Shown: one piece after another, positions 1 through 8,900 of the stretch
Layout of the letters: every line of letters starts with the position of its first letter
Numbering within the stretch: the stretch's first letter is position 1
NCBI GenBank assembly: GCA_937885645.1
Contig: CALABJ010000025.1
Span: 1-54,184, forward strand
Direction: 5' to 3'
DNA length: 54,184 nucleotides
Origin: RGIG4097 sp937885645
Lineage (GTDB): Bacteria > Bacillota > Clostridia > Christensenellales > CAG-917
The notes under the pieces: model-generated
The model's database searches: none
Seen by the model: the letters and a program-made list of their open reading frames with translations, nothing else
Told to the model about the DNA's origin: nothing
Position numbers and translations under genes: made by a program

Positions 1-106
1 TGGTGCTCGGCGCTCCCTTCCTCGTCGCCGCTGCTCCTCGCGTTCCGTCTTCGAAAAAGCAAGTGCTTGTATAAAAACCCACCAAATTAGCAACGTGCGG
101 TAAAAC
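1..106. other. Left edge, no gene recognised
   Basis: The first ~55 bases are unusually GC-rich and strand-asymmetric (C/T-rich on plus, G/A-rich on minus), unlike the AT-richer spacer that follows. Short open frames cross the edge on both strands, but none resembles a known protein. It could be the end of a gene lying outside the window or low-complexity intergenic DNA. I see nothing assignable. Confidence 0.3.
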
Positions 107-219
107 CGCGATATTTAGATGGATGACGCGAAAGAAAAATCCGCAGGGGTCGTAGCGTACTGAGCGTACGTGAGAATCCTGCGGATTGTATCTGCCAAAG
201 TCAGGCGCTAAATAGCGCG
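107..219. repeat. Palindromic interspersed repeat, copy A
   Basis: A 113 bp element whose ends are inverted repeats: CGCGATATTTAG on the left and CTAAATAGCGCG on the right, with one mismatch. Inside is a second perfect inverted pair, AATCCGCAGG (138-147) and CCTGCGGATT (178-187), around a GTAC-rich centre. It is clearly homologous to copy B downstream. It has no coding capacity. The layout fits a MITE/REP-like element or a structured intergenic RNA. Confidence 0.75.
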
Positions 220-266
220 ATGTGTTTTACGTATGTTCGCACTATGCCTTTTTCTTGCACTCTCCT

Positions 267-390
267 AAAAACGCGATATTTGGATGAAGAACGAGGAAAC
301 AAAAATCCCGCGGACAGGAGCGTACTTGTCGTACGTGACTGCTCGTGGGATTCGCTGTTGACAAAGTTATTCGCCAAATAGCGCGTTTTT
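267..390. repeat. Palindromic interspersed repeat, copy B
   Basis: Second copy of the element, with longer terminal inverted repeats (AAAAACGCG on the left, CGCGTTTTT on the right) and the same order of internal blocks: the GATGAAGA region, an AAAATCC arm, the GTAC-rich centre and a GGGATT arm. Its right end overlaps the stop codon of the Dabb gene by two bases, so on the minus strand it could also act as that gene's 3' hairpin. Confidence 0.75.
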
Positions 391-679
391 AGATTTCGTA
401 GTCTAATGCGATAGAACTCGAAGCCACTGCGTGCATGTGTGTTTTGACAACGTCGCAGTGATAGGGATCTTTTTGATAGCTGTCAAGGGCGGTCAGGTCA
501 TCAACTACAACTTGCAGGATGACGTCATAGCTTCTCGGTGAGTGCAACAGGTCAAGACCTACTTCGATTGAGCGTACTTCGGGGACGTTGCCCTCCATTG
601 ACAAAAGGATGTCCTTGGTTTTTGCAAGGAGTTCTGCTGTGGGATTTTCAAGTTTGAAACAAACGATATGCTTTATCAT
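389..679 (-). CDS. Dabb-domain (stress-responsive A/B barrel) protein
   Basis: A 96-residue protein that is a single Dabb (dimeric alpha-beta barrel) domain. It opens with the typical MIKHIVCFKL strand, and a later conserved segment reads DPYHCDVV. Family members form small ferredoxin-fold dimers; functions range from stress response to polyketide cyclisation, and no substrate can be assigned here. The start is supported by an AGAGGTG ribosome binding site 5 bases upstream and a consensus promoter at 696-724 that would give a leader of only about ten bases. It is monocistronic on the minus strand, divergent from the MgtC-like gene, and its stop runs into repeat copy B. The family is clear; the specific role is unknown. 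Confidence 0.85.
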   Translation of the reverse strand: MIKHIVCFKLENPTAELLAKTKDILLSMEGNVPEVRSIEVGLDLLHSPRSYDVILQVVVDDLTALDSYQKDPYHCDVVKTHMHAVASSSIALDYEI

Positions 680-695
680 AATTCACCTCTATATG

Positions 696-724
696 ATTAT
701 CCTACAAAAACCTAAAAAAGTCAA
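696..724 (-). promoter_or_regulatory. Promoter of the Dabb gene
   Basis: On the minus strand, TTGACT (719-724) and GATAAT (696-701) are separated by 17 bp. The predicted start near 689 leaves a ten-base leader that still contains the SD. Confidence 0.7.
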
Positions 725-813
725 TACCCTTTCACAACGCAGACTTTATCTTTCAAAATTGCCTGTTAGAATATGGTTTTATGTCAAATGACGCCCTCAA
801 AAAAATCCGCCTA

Positions 814-841
814 TTGACATTTCATTTTTTTCGTGTATAAT
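814..841 (+). promoter_or_regulatory. Promoter of the MgtC-like gene
   Basis: TTGACA (814-819) and TATAAT (836-841), both perfect, with a 16 bp spacer. The predicted start is near 848. A possible ATG at 840 overlaps the -10 box, so it cannot be the translation start. Confidence 0.85.
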
Positions 842-881
842 GAATACATTAAAACAGCGTTTCATTTATTGGAGGAAAATT

Positions 882-1583
882 ATGTTGCTTTCCGCAGTCA
901 ACATCGTGGACTGGAACGGTGAGGTTTGGCACTTTATCGTGCGCCTTGTTGCATCCATTCTATGTGGTGTCGTAATCGGTGTCGAAAGAAAGACACGCAG
1001 TAAAGAAGCAGGCATCCGCACTCACGCAATCGTGTGTATGGCAGCTTGCCTGTTTATGATCATCTCAAAGTATATGACCACAGCCATGTTCAACGAAACT
1101 GGCGCAAGTGGTGACCCTAGCCGTATCGCATCTCAAGTTGTCACTGGCATCGGCTTCCTCGGCGCAGGCATCATCATGTATCGCCGTGACGTCATGTACG
1201 GTCTCACAACCGCTGCAGGCGTGTGGGCAACTGCCGCTATCGGTATGGCAATCGGATCAGGTTTTATAGTGGTTGGTGTCTCTGCAACCCTTCTTATCCT
1301 TGTGCTGCAGATCGTCTTCCACTTGCCTATCAAGGCTTTCCGCACACCTCACCTCTCTGTCATCAAAATGCAAGTCTGGATCGAGAATGACGATGTCCTC
1401 AACAAGATTGTCCATGAATTGGGCTCTCCTAAGGTGGCGTCATACAAGGTTAAGACAGTGGACGGCAAACTGATTGCAACTGTTGAAGTGACCACCAACG
1501 CGCCCTTCTCTGTTGACGTGATGAACAGCCTCATCCGCAACAATCCCGACCACTTGCTCTCAATCGAGCGCAACGAGGAATAA
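882..1583 (+). CDS. MgtC/SapB family membrane protein
   Basis: A 233-residue protein. The N-terminal ~150 residues hold several membrane segments and the family signature: a GVVIGVERKTR motif after the first helix, then GIRTHAIVCM, GIGFLGAGIIM and LTTAAGVWATAAIG. The C-terminal ~75 residues are soluble and look like the small ACT-like domain found in many MgtC relatives. MgtC proteins act in the cytoplasmic membrane and are tied to growth at low magnesium and to modulation of the F-type ATPase; which applies here is unknown. The ATG at 882 was chosen because GGAGG lies at 871-875 and the upstream ATG at 840 falls inside the promoter. It is monocistronic, with its own terminator. Confidence 0.9.
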   Translation: MLLSAVNIVDWNGEVWHFIVRLVASILCGVVIGVERKTRSKEAGIRTHAIVCMAACLFMIISKYMTTAMFNETGASGDPSRIASQVVTGIGFLGAGIIMYRRDVMYGLTTAAGVWATAAIGMAIGSGFIVVGVSATLLILVLQIVFHLPIKAFRTPHLSVIKMQVWIENDDVLNKIVHELGSPKVASYKVKTVDGKLIATVEVTTNAPFSVDVMNSLIRNNPDHLLSIERNEE

Positions 1584-1605
1584 TCCTCTCCAACCCCAAC
1601 AAAAA

Positions 1606-1636
1606 ACCCACTCATCCGAGTGGGTTTTGTTTTTGC
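1606..1636 (+). terminator. Terminator of the MgtC-like gene
   Basis: Perfect 8 bp stem ACCCACTC/GAGTGGGT (1606-1613, 1618-1625) with loop ATCC, followed by a T-rich run. Confidence 0.9.
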
Positions 1637-1753
1637 AAAAATTATGTTTTTTCTAATTTTCTTGGCTATTTTCTTTATTAAGTTGACAACAGACTGCAAT
1701 ATTGATATACTAACAAGGCTGGATTTGATATTCAGCGCAACTTAATAAAATTT

Positions 1754-1842
1754 GGAAGCGTATCGAAGTGGTCATAACGAGGCGGTCTTGAAAACCGTTT
1801 GGGTGCAAGCCCACGGGGGTTCGAATCCCTCCGCTTCCGCCA
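1754..1842 (+). tRNA. tRNA-Ser(UGA)
   Basis: Acceptor stem GGAAGCG (1754-1760) pairs with CGCTTCC (1832-1838), then discriminator G and an encoded CCA (1840-1842). The anticodon TGA is at 1789-1791 in a CTTGAAA loop between GCGGT and ACCGT. A long variable arm (GGGTGCAAGCCC) marks it as a class II serine tRNA, and the T arm carries GGTTCGAATCC. It reads UCA and related serine codons. The reverse strand holds spurious open frames that are only the tRNA complement. Confidence 0.96.
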
Positions 1843-1849
1843 AAGAAAT

Positions 1850-1880
1850 ACGGATGCAATCCTGCATCCGTTTTTCTTTT
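1850..1880 (+). terminator. Terminator after tRNA-Ser
   Basis: Perfect 9 bp stem ACGGATGCA/TGCATCCGT (1850-1858, 1863-1871) with loop ATCC, followed by TTTTCTTTT. Confidence 0.9.
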
Positions 1881-2183
1881 GTCTGCACACACTTAACCGG
1901 AGGGATTCGAACGAGAACGTAAGAAAAATGATGGACACCCATCATTTTTAGCGATGACCGAAGTGTTGAACACGGCACTTAATAATATACGCACTTATGC
2001 CGTGTGAAACACAAGAACGAATCCCCTCCGCCACTAATCTATTAAAGCGGAGGTCTTTCACAATGTAGCCATTGTGAGGCGTTCCGCCTACGAACCCCCT
2101 ACGGGGCTGGCGCTCGCTCTCTCAAACAAGTTTGATCGCTCTCTATTTCACGAATCCCCTGCTTCCGCCAAAACACTAATAAA
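1881..2183. repeat. Non-coding tract with three tRNA-Ser 3'-end fragments and stacked hairpins
   Basis: About 300 bases without a gene. CGGAGGGATTCGAA (1898-1911) is an exact inverted copy of the tRNA T-arm segment at 1820-1833. CGAATCCCCTCCGCCA (2018-2033) and CGAATCCCCTGCTTCCGCCA (2151-2170) are direct partial copies of the tRNA 3' end. Between them are hairpins: AAAAATGATGG/CCATCATTTTT (about 1925-1949), ACACGGCA/TGCCGTGT, CACAATG/CATTGTG, AGGCG/CGCCT, CCCC/GGGG and TCAAAC/GTTTGA. The layout resembles a scar of repeated insertions at a tRNA gene, but no integrase is present. Confidence 0.6.
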
Positions 2184-2209
2184 AAACCTGCACTTCCCAG
2201 TGCAGGTTT
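2178..2209 (-). terminator. Terminator of the surface operon
   Basis: Perfect 11 bp stem AAACCTGCACT/AGTGCAGGTTT (2184-2194, 2199-2209) with loop TCCC. On the minus strand it is followed by a T-rich run, placing the terminator about 17 bases after the PI-PLC-like gene. Confidence 0.9.
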
Positions 2210-2225
2210 CAATTTTACATTTTCG

Positions 2226-3431
2226 TTATGCGTTCAAGATCGAGTTGACTAGGGCGGTGTTGTAGGCGATTATCTTTTGGTTGACTAAGTTGTTGAAGTC
2301 ACCATGGTTGCTGTTGACAAAGTCAACTTGGAAGACAGGCATAACACTGAGCCAATAATCAAAGTTTTCATGATTGACAAGGGTGACGTTGTAGTCCTTT
2401 GCAAAGCGTAGCAAACTCCATGCGCCGATGTCAATGAAGATATCGCTGAATCCGCCGGCTGAGAAGGATGCTTGAGTTTGATTCATACGGAGTTTGTTGT
2501 CCCACTGATCACTTTCTTCAACTATCTTTGCTTGGGCGTTTATCTTTTCAATGAGGGTGGCTTGACCGATACGGCTGTGCCATACGTGGGTTGCGTTTGC
2601 GTCCATATCAAAGAATTTGCCCATATATTCATCGATGAAAGTGCCTTCCATACCGTTTTCATAGAAGCGTGTGCCCTCTCTGCGGTCAAACATTACAACA
2701 CCGGGGGCGGTGCCATTTAGTGTAAGGTCATTGTAGCGGAGGTCACCTATTCTCACACCGGGTTTGCCCTCTTCGTCAAAGGTGTTGGTTGCGCCGTAGT
2801 GGACGTAGTCGTAAAGGTTTTTGCCGTCAAGTTTCACCCCTGCAAGCCAGTGGTGGAAGGTGTCCAAAGTGACTCCCTCTCCAAAATACATAGGGTGCCA
2901 CAACAAAATGACGATTTCACCCTTTGCCTCGGGAGATGCAAGATAATGAAGCACTTGCATCACGTATGCCTCGATGGTGTCTGACAGGTGGGCGTGGGTT
3001 GCGTACCAAGTGCCCTCATAGTCCGTGTACTTGATGTGGAACATCCTTGCCCCTTGTCTAAGTTGGACGTCAAGGCCTACGGCTTGTGTCTTGCCAAAAC
3101 GATATTGAAATCCGCCAGTGATGGGGTCAAGCTTGCCAAGCACTGTGGGACGGTCGTGATAGTCCATAGGGCTGTCGGGAGAAAGTTTGTCGGTGACTGC
3201 GTCGTGAGAAGCAAGCATTGCAATGTCCACAAGACGAGGATTTGCCTCAACAATTCCGTCAATCCCTGACAACACTGATGCGTATTTTCCGTCTGTTGCG
3301 CCCGTGCCTACGTCAACGGTGGCATCGTTCAAAAGCACCGAAAAGAAGATGGTGAGAAGGATGAAAGGGACAAAAATTCCCATCAAAATTTTGATGGGAG
3401 CAACTTTCTTTTTTTCAACTTTTTGTTTCAT
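2226..3431 (-). CDS. Membrane-anchored PI-PLC X-domain-like protein
   Basis: A 401-residue protein with an N-terminal membrane segment (about residues 13-34) and an extracellular domain resembling the X domain of phosphatidylinositol-specific phospholipase C. The first catalytic histidine fits H76 in MLASHDAVTD. The strand usually reading F-D-I-R is F-H-I-K here (residues 131-134), after QLRQGAR. The second histidine is H146 or H148 in THAHLS, followed by the GEIVILL strand. PI-PLC enzymes cut phosphoinositides or GPI-type anchors by acid-base catalysis with two histidines. The two histidines are kept but the Asp/Arg pair between them is changed, so activity and substrate are uncertain. It is the last gene of the surface operon, 37 bases after the 234-residue protein. 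Confidence 0.7.
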   Translation of the reverse strand: MKQKVEKKKVAPIKILMGIFVPFILLTIFFSVLLNDATVDVGTGATDGKYASVLSGIDGIVEANPRLVDIAMLASHDAVTDKLSPDSPMDYHDRPTVLGKLDPITGGFQYRFGKTQAVGLDVQLRQGARMFHIKYTDYEGTWYATHAHLSDTIEAYVMQVLHYLASPEAKGEIVILLWHPMYFGEGVTLDTFHHWLAGVKLDGKNLYDYVHYGATNTFDEEGKPGVRIGDLRYNDLTLNGTAPGVVMFDRREGTRFYENGMEGTFIDEYMGKFFDMDANATHVWHSRIGQATLIEKINAQAKIVEESDQWDNKLRMNQTQASFSAGGFSDIFIDIGAWSLLRFAKDYNVTLVNHENFDYWLSVMPVFQVDFVNSNHGDFNNLVNQKIIAYNTALVNSILNA

Positions 3432-3468
3432 AATGGGTTTTATCCTTTAATTTGTGCGGTTTAAAACC

Positions 3469-4173
3469 TTATTGTGCTTCAAACTCAGTTGTGCTGGGTG
3501 CTGCAAGATAGGTTTTCAGTCCAGTCAAAACAGATGAGTTTGCAGATGCTATTGCAGATGAAACGGCGTAGCCGTTGATGGTGACGTCTCCTTTGACAAT
3601 AATCTTTTGAAGACTGTTGCAACCGATGAGAGCATATTGTCCTCCGATGTCTATTGTGCTGACTTCTGCATTGCCTGCGAAGTTTTGGACGTGGATGACA
3701 ATGAGTTCTGCAAGGTTTGAAAGCCCCATCAATGCGCCCGGCTCTACACTCACTGAGGTGGGCAAAGTCAAGGTGACAGGCACTGCTTTATCCGTTGTGT
3801 CCGCAAAGGTGCTGTTGCCAAGTTCTGTGACAGGGAAATAGACACCACTGCCCAAATCCACTGTGGACACTGTGTCGCCTTCTTTGACCTTGATTGTGCC
3901 GTAGACACGTCTTGGCACGACAACGTCTTCAATGACTGCTCCGTCAAATCCTACAATCTTGTAAGACTGCACGACGCCTACGTCGCTCTTTACAGGCTCA
4001 TAGATGAAATACTTGATGTAGTAGTTCCAGTCCGTTGTGTCAGTTTGAGGGGCAACTTCACTGTCGCCTGATGCGCCAATCCAGTATGCTGACGTCAAAC
4101 CCACTGTGGTGGCCACTACGCCCACGGCAAGCACTACGACGAGGATAATCATCAACTTCTTGTTTCGTGTCAT
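3469..4173 (-). CDS. Small exported protein with a BspA-like leucine-rich segment
   Basis: A 234-residue protein with a charged start (MTRNKK), a hydrophobic helix at about residues 7-28, and an AYWIG motif at 29-33. This is similar in position to the A-W/F-F-x-D motif of TasA/CalY-type SipW-dependent signal peptides. The mature part contains a short run like BspA LRR_5 repeats (about residues 125-200): LTLPTSVSVEPGALMGLSNL, then NAEVSTIDIGG and SLQKIIVKGDVTING. Such repeats are common in surface adhesins. One base separates it from the upstream gene, so it is surely cotranscribed. No enzyme motif is visible. The export signal is well supported; the function is inferred from context only. Confidence 0.7.
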   Translation of the reverse strand: MTRNKKLMIILVVVLAVGVVATTVGLTSAYWIGASGDSEVAPQTDTTDWNYYIKYFIYEPVKSDVGVVQSYKIVGFDGAVIEDVVVPRRVYGTIKVKEGDTVSTVDLGSGVYFPVTELGNSTFADTTDKAVPVTLTLPTSVSVEPGALMGLSNLAELIVIHVQNFAGNAEVSTIDIGGQYALIGCNSLQKIIVKGDVTINGYAVSSAIASANSSVLTGLKTYLAAPSTTEFEAQ

Positions 4174-4174
4174 A

Positions 4175-5029
4175 TTAGGCCTCCTCGTTGCTTTCGTAAG
4201 ACACCTTGAAGTTGAGGAACAGTTGTGTGTCCATAAGTTCGGGAGGTGTCAATTCATCAACGTGGGCAAAGTTGAGCACCGCGTTGAGGGTGTGGGTGGT
4301 GGGGATCATGCTGAAGGTGATCTTGTAAGGATCGCCGTCTTCAATGTATTGGCTGTCTATCAGTTGATAGTAAATGACTTCAACAGGATTGCCCTCTTCG
4401 TCTTCTTCAGTCTTGGTCTTTTGCTGATAAAGAGCGCCGTTGATCATGATTGCGCCTTCGTCAGTTGTTGTGACAAACATGCTGACGTCAAACTCATCGC
4501 GATAGTTGACGAGATCCTCTCTTGTCATTTGTTTGAGTTGGACGATTTCCTCAGGCGTTTTGTCTGTGATGTCAACTATGTTGTCATTTGCATCCACGTA
4601 GTAGTGAGGGTTTTCGAGGGTGACTGAAACAAGCTCAATGCACATTGTGGTGGTGCCGTCTGCGTTGGGAGGTGCACCGTTGTAGACAAAGTCAAAAGTG
4701 ACCGTCACTTGGGTGGCGACGCTGTCCAAAACCGAGGGGTTTTCTTCAAGCACATTGATTTTGTCATATTGCTCTGAGCCATCAAAGTCATTCAAAATAA
4801 GACCGTGTTTGATTTTGGCGGGAGCAAGCACTGCAGCGAGACCTGTGGGAAGTTCACTTGCACTGCCCTGCACGATGATTGCGCCGTTTTCGGGGTTGGC
4901 TGATGAAACGTCTATGACTTCATTGTAGGTGTATTGATTGCCAAACCAAGCAGCGGTGACGCCCACTATTGCCACGATGACTGCCAAAATCATAATTGTT
5001 GATGCAAGAAGGATTGATGTCTTTTTCAT
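4175..5029 (-). CDS. Exported protein with TasA/SipW-like N-terminus (284 aa)
   Basis: A 284-residue protein with a hydrophobic segment at about residues 5-26, ending in VTAAWFGN (AWFG at 27-30), the pattern of TasA/CalY-like signal peptides. The mature part is acidic, with predicted beta strands (VATQVTVTFDFVYN and ALYQQKTKTEEDEEGNPVEV) and no catalytic motif I recognise. Its ATG overlaps the TAA of the preceding gene (TAATG), so the two are translationally coupled. It is the second of three consecutive small exported proteins behind the giant GLUG protein. A structural subunit or chaperone-like partner is plausible, but only by context. Confidence 0.7.
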   Translation of the reverse strand: MKKTSILLASTIMILAVIVAIVGVTAAWFGNQYTYNEVIDVSSANPENGAIIVQGSASELPTGLAAVLAPAKIKHGLILNDFDGSEQYDKINVLEENPSVLDSVATQVTVTFDFVYNGAPPNADGTTTMCIELVSVTLENPHYYVDANDNIVDITDKTPEEIVQLKQMTREDLVNYRDEFDVSMFVTTTDEGAIMINGALYQQKTKTEEDEEGNPVEVIYYQLIDSQYIEDGDPYKITFSMIPTTHTLNAVLNFAHVDELTPPELMDTQLFLNFKVSYESNEEA

Positions 5030-5931
5030 TATTCGTTGCCTCCTTGCAGTCTAGTGGCGTTGGACACTTCAAGCAACACCTTAAATTCAAAGGTGTATCC
5101 TGAATAGACTTGTGATGAATATTTGTTGAGGGCGTTCCACTTGGTTGATTTAAATCCGCCATCCACTGATGAATTGCCGTAAATTTCGGTTGCACTGAGA
5201 GCTTCACCAGCTTTGTATTGATCCCAGAAGAGTTTTTCGGGAGCAAAGACTATGTTGAAGGTGTAGTTGAAGGACTCTGCACTTTCCTTGTTTGCCACTG
5301 CAACAAAGTTGAGGTTTTCAACCTTGGCAGTCAGATTCAATGAGCCAAAAGTGCCTTCTGCAGGCACGCCAACCGCACGGTCCACTTGGTGAGTGCCATA
5401 AGGAGTGTACCAATAATATTTGCCGTCTCTGGGGTCAGTGCCTGCGATATACCAGGTGAAACCGAGAGATATATCATCAACTGTGAGCACTGACTCCGTG
5501 ACACTTTCATCAACGTAGATTTCGTTGACGTTGTCGGCCACGCCGTTGTGTATCCTCACCATGATGATTGAGCAGGTGAAATCCGCTGAGAAGTTGCCTG
5601 TGTCAAGACGGAGGTCGAAAGGCGCAACAAAGGCTTTGTCATTGTTGGCGGTGTCAGTGATGAGTTTTCCGCTTGAATCATAGCCGATTTGACCTGAATA
5701 GATATAATCCTTTTGGGTTGCAGTGTTGGTTTGAGGAGTGTTGTCCAACTTGAAGTCCATGACAAACATTTCCGCAACCGAAAGATTGATGGTTGCGATT
5801 TCGGCAGTGACACTGTCGGTGAACCAAGCAAAGGACACCCCTATGACTGCAATTATTACAGCCATAACCAGTGCCGGTATTGCCACCGTCAATGCAAGTT
5901 TTTTATTGAACTTTTTGCCTTCTTTTGCCAT
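5029..5931 (-). CDS. TasA/CalY-like exported protein (300 aa)
   Basis: A 300-residue protein with a basic start (MAKEGKKFNKK), a hydrophobic helix at about 12-34, and AWFTD at 35-39 followed by SVTAEIATINLSV. This is the clearest match in the operon to the SipW-dependent signal-peptide type of TasA/camelysin, where an AxFxD motif precedes a strand that starts the mature beta fold. The rest is beta-rich, with FSADFTCSIIMVRIHN, LNLTAKVENLNFVAVANK and FEFKVLLEVSNATRL. Known TasA proteins assemble into matrix fibres. It begins 12 bases after the giant gene's stop. A role as a fibre or matrix subunit is inferred; no SipW-type peptidase lies in the window. Confidence 0.75.
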   Translation of the reverse strand: MAKEGKKFNKKLALTVAIPALVMAVIIAVIGVSFAWFTDSVTAEIATINLSVAEMFVMDFKLDNTPQTNTATQKDYIYSGQIGYDSSGKLITDTANNDKAFVAPFDLRLDTGNFSADFTCSIIMVRIHNGVADNVNEIYVDESVTESVLTVDDISLGFTWYIAGTDPRDGKYYWYTPYGTHQVDRAVGVPAEGTFGSLNLTAKVENLNFVAVANKESAESFNYTFNIVFAPEKLFWDQYKAGEALSATEIYGNSSVDGGFKSTKWNALNKYSSQVYSGYTFEFKVLLEVSNATRLQGGNE

Positions 5932-5943
5932 AGTCCCCTTCTA

Positions 5944-8900
5944 TCAGTCTATTTTGAGCCAAGTGTAAGGTGCTGTTTGATTTGCAAAGAACACGGGATA
6001 ATTGCTTCCGTTGTCCAGTGCCTTGACAGAGGCATCTCTTACGTTGATAACGTAAGAGCCTGCTGTCATTGTGCCTGTGAATGCCTCGTCAACCATATAG
6101 AGCTTGTAGCCTGTGTACATGGTGACGTCCCTGTTCAACGTGAAGTTCATATAGTTGAACATGCGGATGAGGTTCAGGTGTTGTTGATATGCTATGCCGA
6201 TGCGGTTGTCCGCTGTGCCGTCTGCCGTGCCAACGTACTTGGATGTGGTTGACTTGCGGTAGGTTGCAATTGCGCTTTCGCCGGTGCCTGAGGTATATGC
6301 ACTAAGTTCGTAGCCAAGGACGTAGGTGTCCACAATGTCTCTAAGACGCATACTGCCTGTTGTGTTCTTGCCTGCGATTGCATTCTTTTCGCTGACCATA
6401 TCGTACTTGCCGTAGCTTTCTTCGATTGCGTTGAGGTAGATTCCGTCAACGTATGCGGTGCTGCTGCCGTCGTAGAGGGTGTCATAGGACACACCGCCTG
6501 CGATTCTTGTGTAAGTGCCGTCTACACTGATTTCAAAGACGCTGTCCATATATGCAGAGGTTTTGCCAGTGCTGTTCAAAGGTGCATAGTCGATGCCGTC
6601 TTGGTCGTATGATGCGTTGCCACCCGCCAGTTTTGCATATTTTCCGACAAAGCCGTTTGCGTAGGTGTTTGCGCCCTTGGCGTACACTTCACTCAGTGAC
6701 ACTACGTCGGTAAGAGTTGTGTTGACTTCGTTCATAATGCCGATGACACCGCCTGCAACTGCGATTGCACCTTCTGCTCTCACTGTTGCCACAACGATTG
6801 CGCCGTCAATGACCTTGGACACGCCACCGTCAACGTAGCCAGTGCTGTCACTGCCGATGACACCGCCTGCATGGACTGTGCCAAGTGTTGACTTCACTGA
6901 AATCGTGCCGTGGACTGTCACGTCTTCCATGACCGTTGATGCGGCAAACTTGCCTGCCACACCACCCACGTTGATGACCTTGGCTGATGCGGTTGTGTCG
7001 ATGACTTGAATATTGAGGTTGCGCAGGTTGACCTTTGTCACTTGGCTTCCGTTGCCACTGACTTCTGCAAACATACCAACGTTGTGAGTTGACTTGCTAT
7101 CGTCCACGTTGTATGCGATTGTCAAGTGGTCGATTGAGTATCCTGCGCCATCAAATACGCCGTCAAATGCCACTGTGTTGCCTTCTGCATCTGTTGTGTA
7201 ATCGAAGACAGGACCATTGAAGACAACCACACTGCCTACTTCTGCAAACAGCACGTTGGTGAGATAAGTCTTGCCAACGCCCCAGTTTGTGCCAAATGCG
7301 CCCTTCAACATATCCATATCTTCCTCTGTGAGGATTGCATCAATATTGTTGACGAGGACGAATGACTTGAAGGACAGGTTTTCACTGATTTCTTCTGCCT
7401 CCCAGTAGACGTATTGCAAGGTTTCTTCTCCACCTTCGGTGAGGGCAACGTAGGTCAATTCAAATGAATCACGTTGTGAGATGAGAGCGTCAAGATATGC
7501 TTGTTCTTGCTCGGTCTTGTTGAGTTTTTCTTCAAGGATCTCGATGTCTGATGACATATCGTAGTACAAATCGATAGGCTTGTACGTGACTTCGTTGAAG
7601 GTGTAGCCTGCCACGTTGAAGTCGGGCACTGCTTCAATCAGCTCTTCCCAAGTGTTGATATCACCACTGTTGATCTTTGCGAAGACATCTGCGGGAACGT
7701 TGTTGCTGTTGAGGGCTGAGAGAGGAACTAAGGTTTGTGTGAAGTCGTAGCCCTTTGCACCTTCTGCATTGAAGTTGTTCTTGAAGTATTCGGTTGCGAT
7801 GAGCAAGCCTGCCATTGTGCCGATTTCCTCACCGTCCTTTGACACGAAGTAGCCGATGACAAGTGTAGGTTGGTTGCGGAGTGTGACACAGAGGTCATAA
7901 CCGTCATCACTTGAGAGCACTGCGCCAAGACGTGTGCTTGATGCTGAGCCTGCGATGCGGGTGTATTGCTCATATTGTTTCTTTTCACCGCTTGTGCCAT
8001 TGACGTACATCCAACCGTTTTCTACGTCAACGTCCAAATCGCTTGAACTGAGCCCCCAACTTGAAGGGATTCTCAAAGTGCCGTCAACTTCAAGCCAATC
8101 AAGGTTGTAGGAGTTGTCGGGATTTGCATAACTTTGTGCGGTGTTGGAGTAGGTTGCCTTCAAGGAGTACTTGGTGATGGCAATCTTGATGTTGTCGCCG
8201 TTGGTGTTGGAGCCTTCGGCTCTGCTGTCCATGACGTCGATGTATTGTCCGCTTGATTGTGTCAAGATGGTTGTGCCAGACTTGTTCTTGACTGCGGCAA
8301 TATAGTAGTTGTTGGATTCACCGCCCTCACTGCTCAACACGATGTGCAACTTCTTGTAAAAGTCTTCATCACTCATTGTGTAGACGTAAGGTGTGGACAC
8401 TGTGCGGATGACGTTGTTGACGTACTTGCTTGCCCATGCTCTATTGCCGTCAATTTCTGCAAAGGTTGCGGTCACTGTGACGCCGTCTGTGAAGAATCCG
8501 TCAACGGTGATGCCTCGACCTGTTCTGAATTGTGTGCCAGTTGATGAGACGCGGTTTGTGCCGTTGGATTCAACAACTGCATAGATATCACTGTTGTCGA
8601 AGGTCTTGTAGACGGTGTTTGCACCACTTGATGAGTTGTTCAAAGTGATGGTGAGAGGTGCGGGAGTGATCTTTGCGCCAACGCTGAAGATTTGTGTGCT
8701 TGCGTCGGCAAATTCATAGTTCTTGGTGTCACTGAGTGACATGTTGACCTTGATTGAATAGCCGTTGCCCACGTTGACCACTGCGTTTCCGCTGTTGTCG
8801 CAGAAGAATGCATTGCTGAGGGTGACTCTGACTGAGGTTGCACCGCCGTTTTGTGATGACAATGACACTGATCCAAGATTTGCCTTCACTGTTGAAGTGT

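Noticed and set aside
1710..1978. Overlapping minus-strand frames across tRNA-Ser (translations such as GGSGGIRTPVGLHP)
   Set aside because: They are the antisense reading of the tRNA and its terminator, a well-known source of false hypothetical proteins.
1881..2183. An integrated mobile element at the tRNA gene
   Set aside because: Attachment-site-like copies exist, but no integrase, excisionase or cargo gene lies between them; only a possible scar can be claimed.
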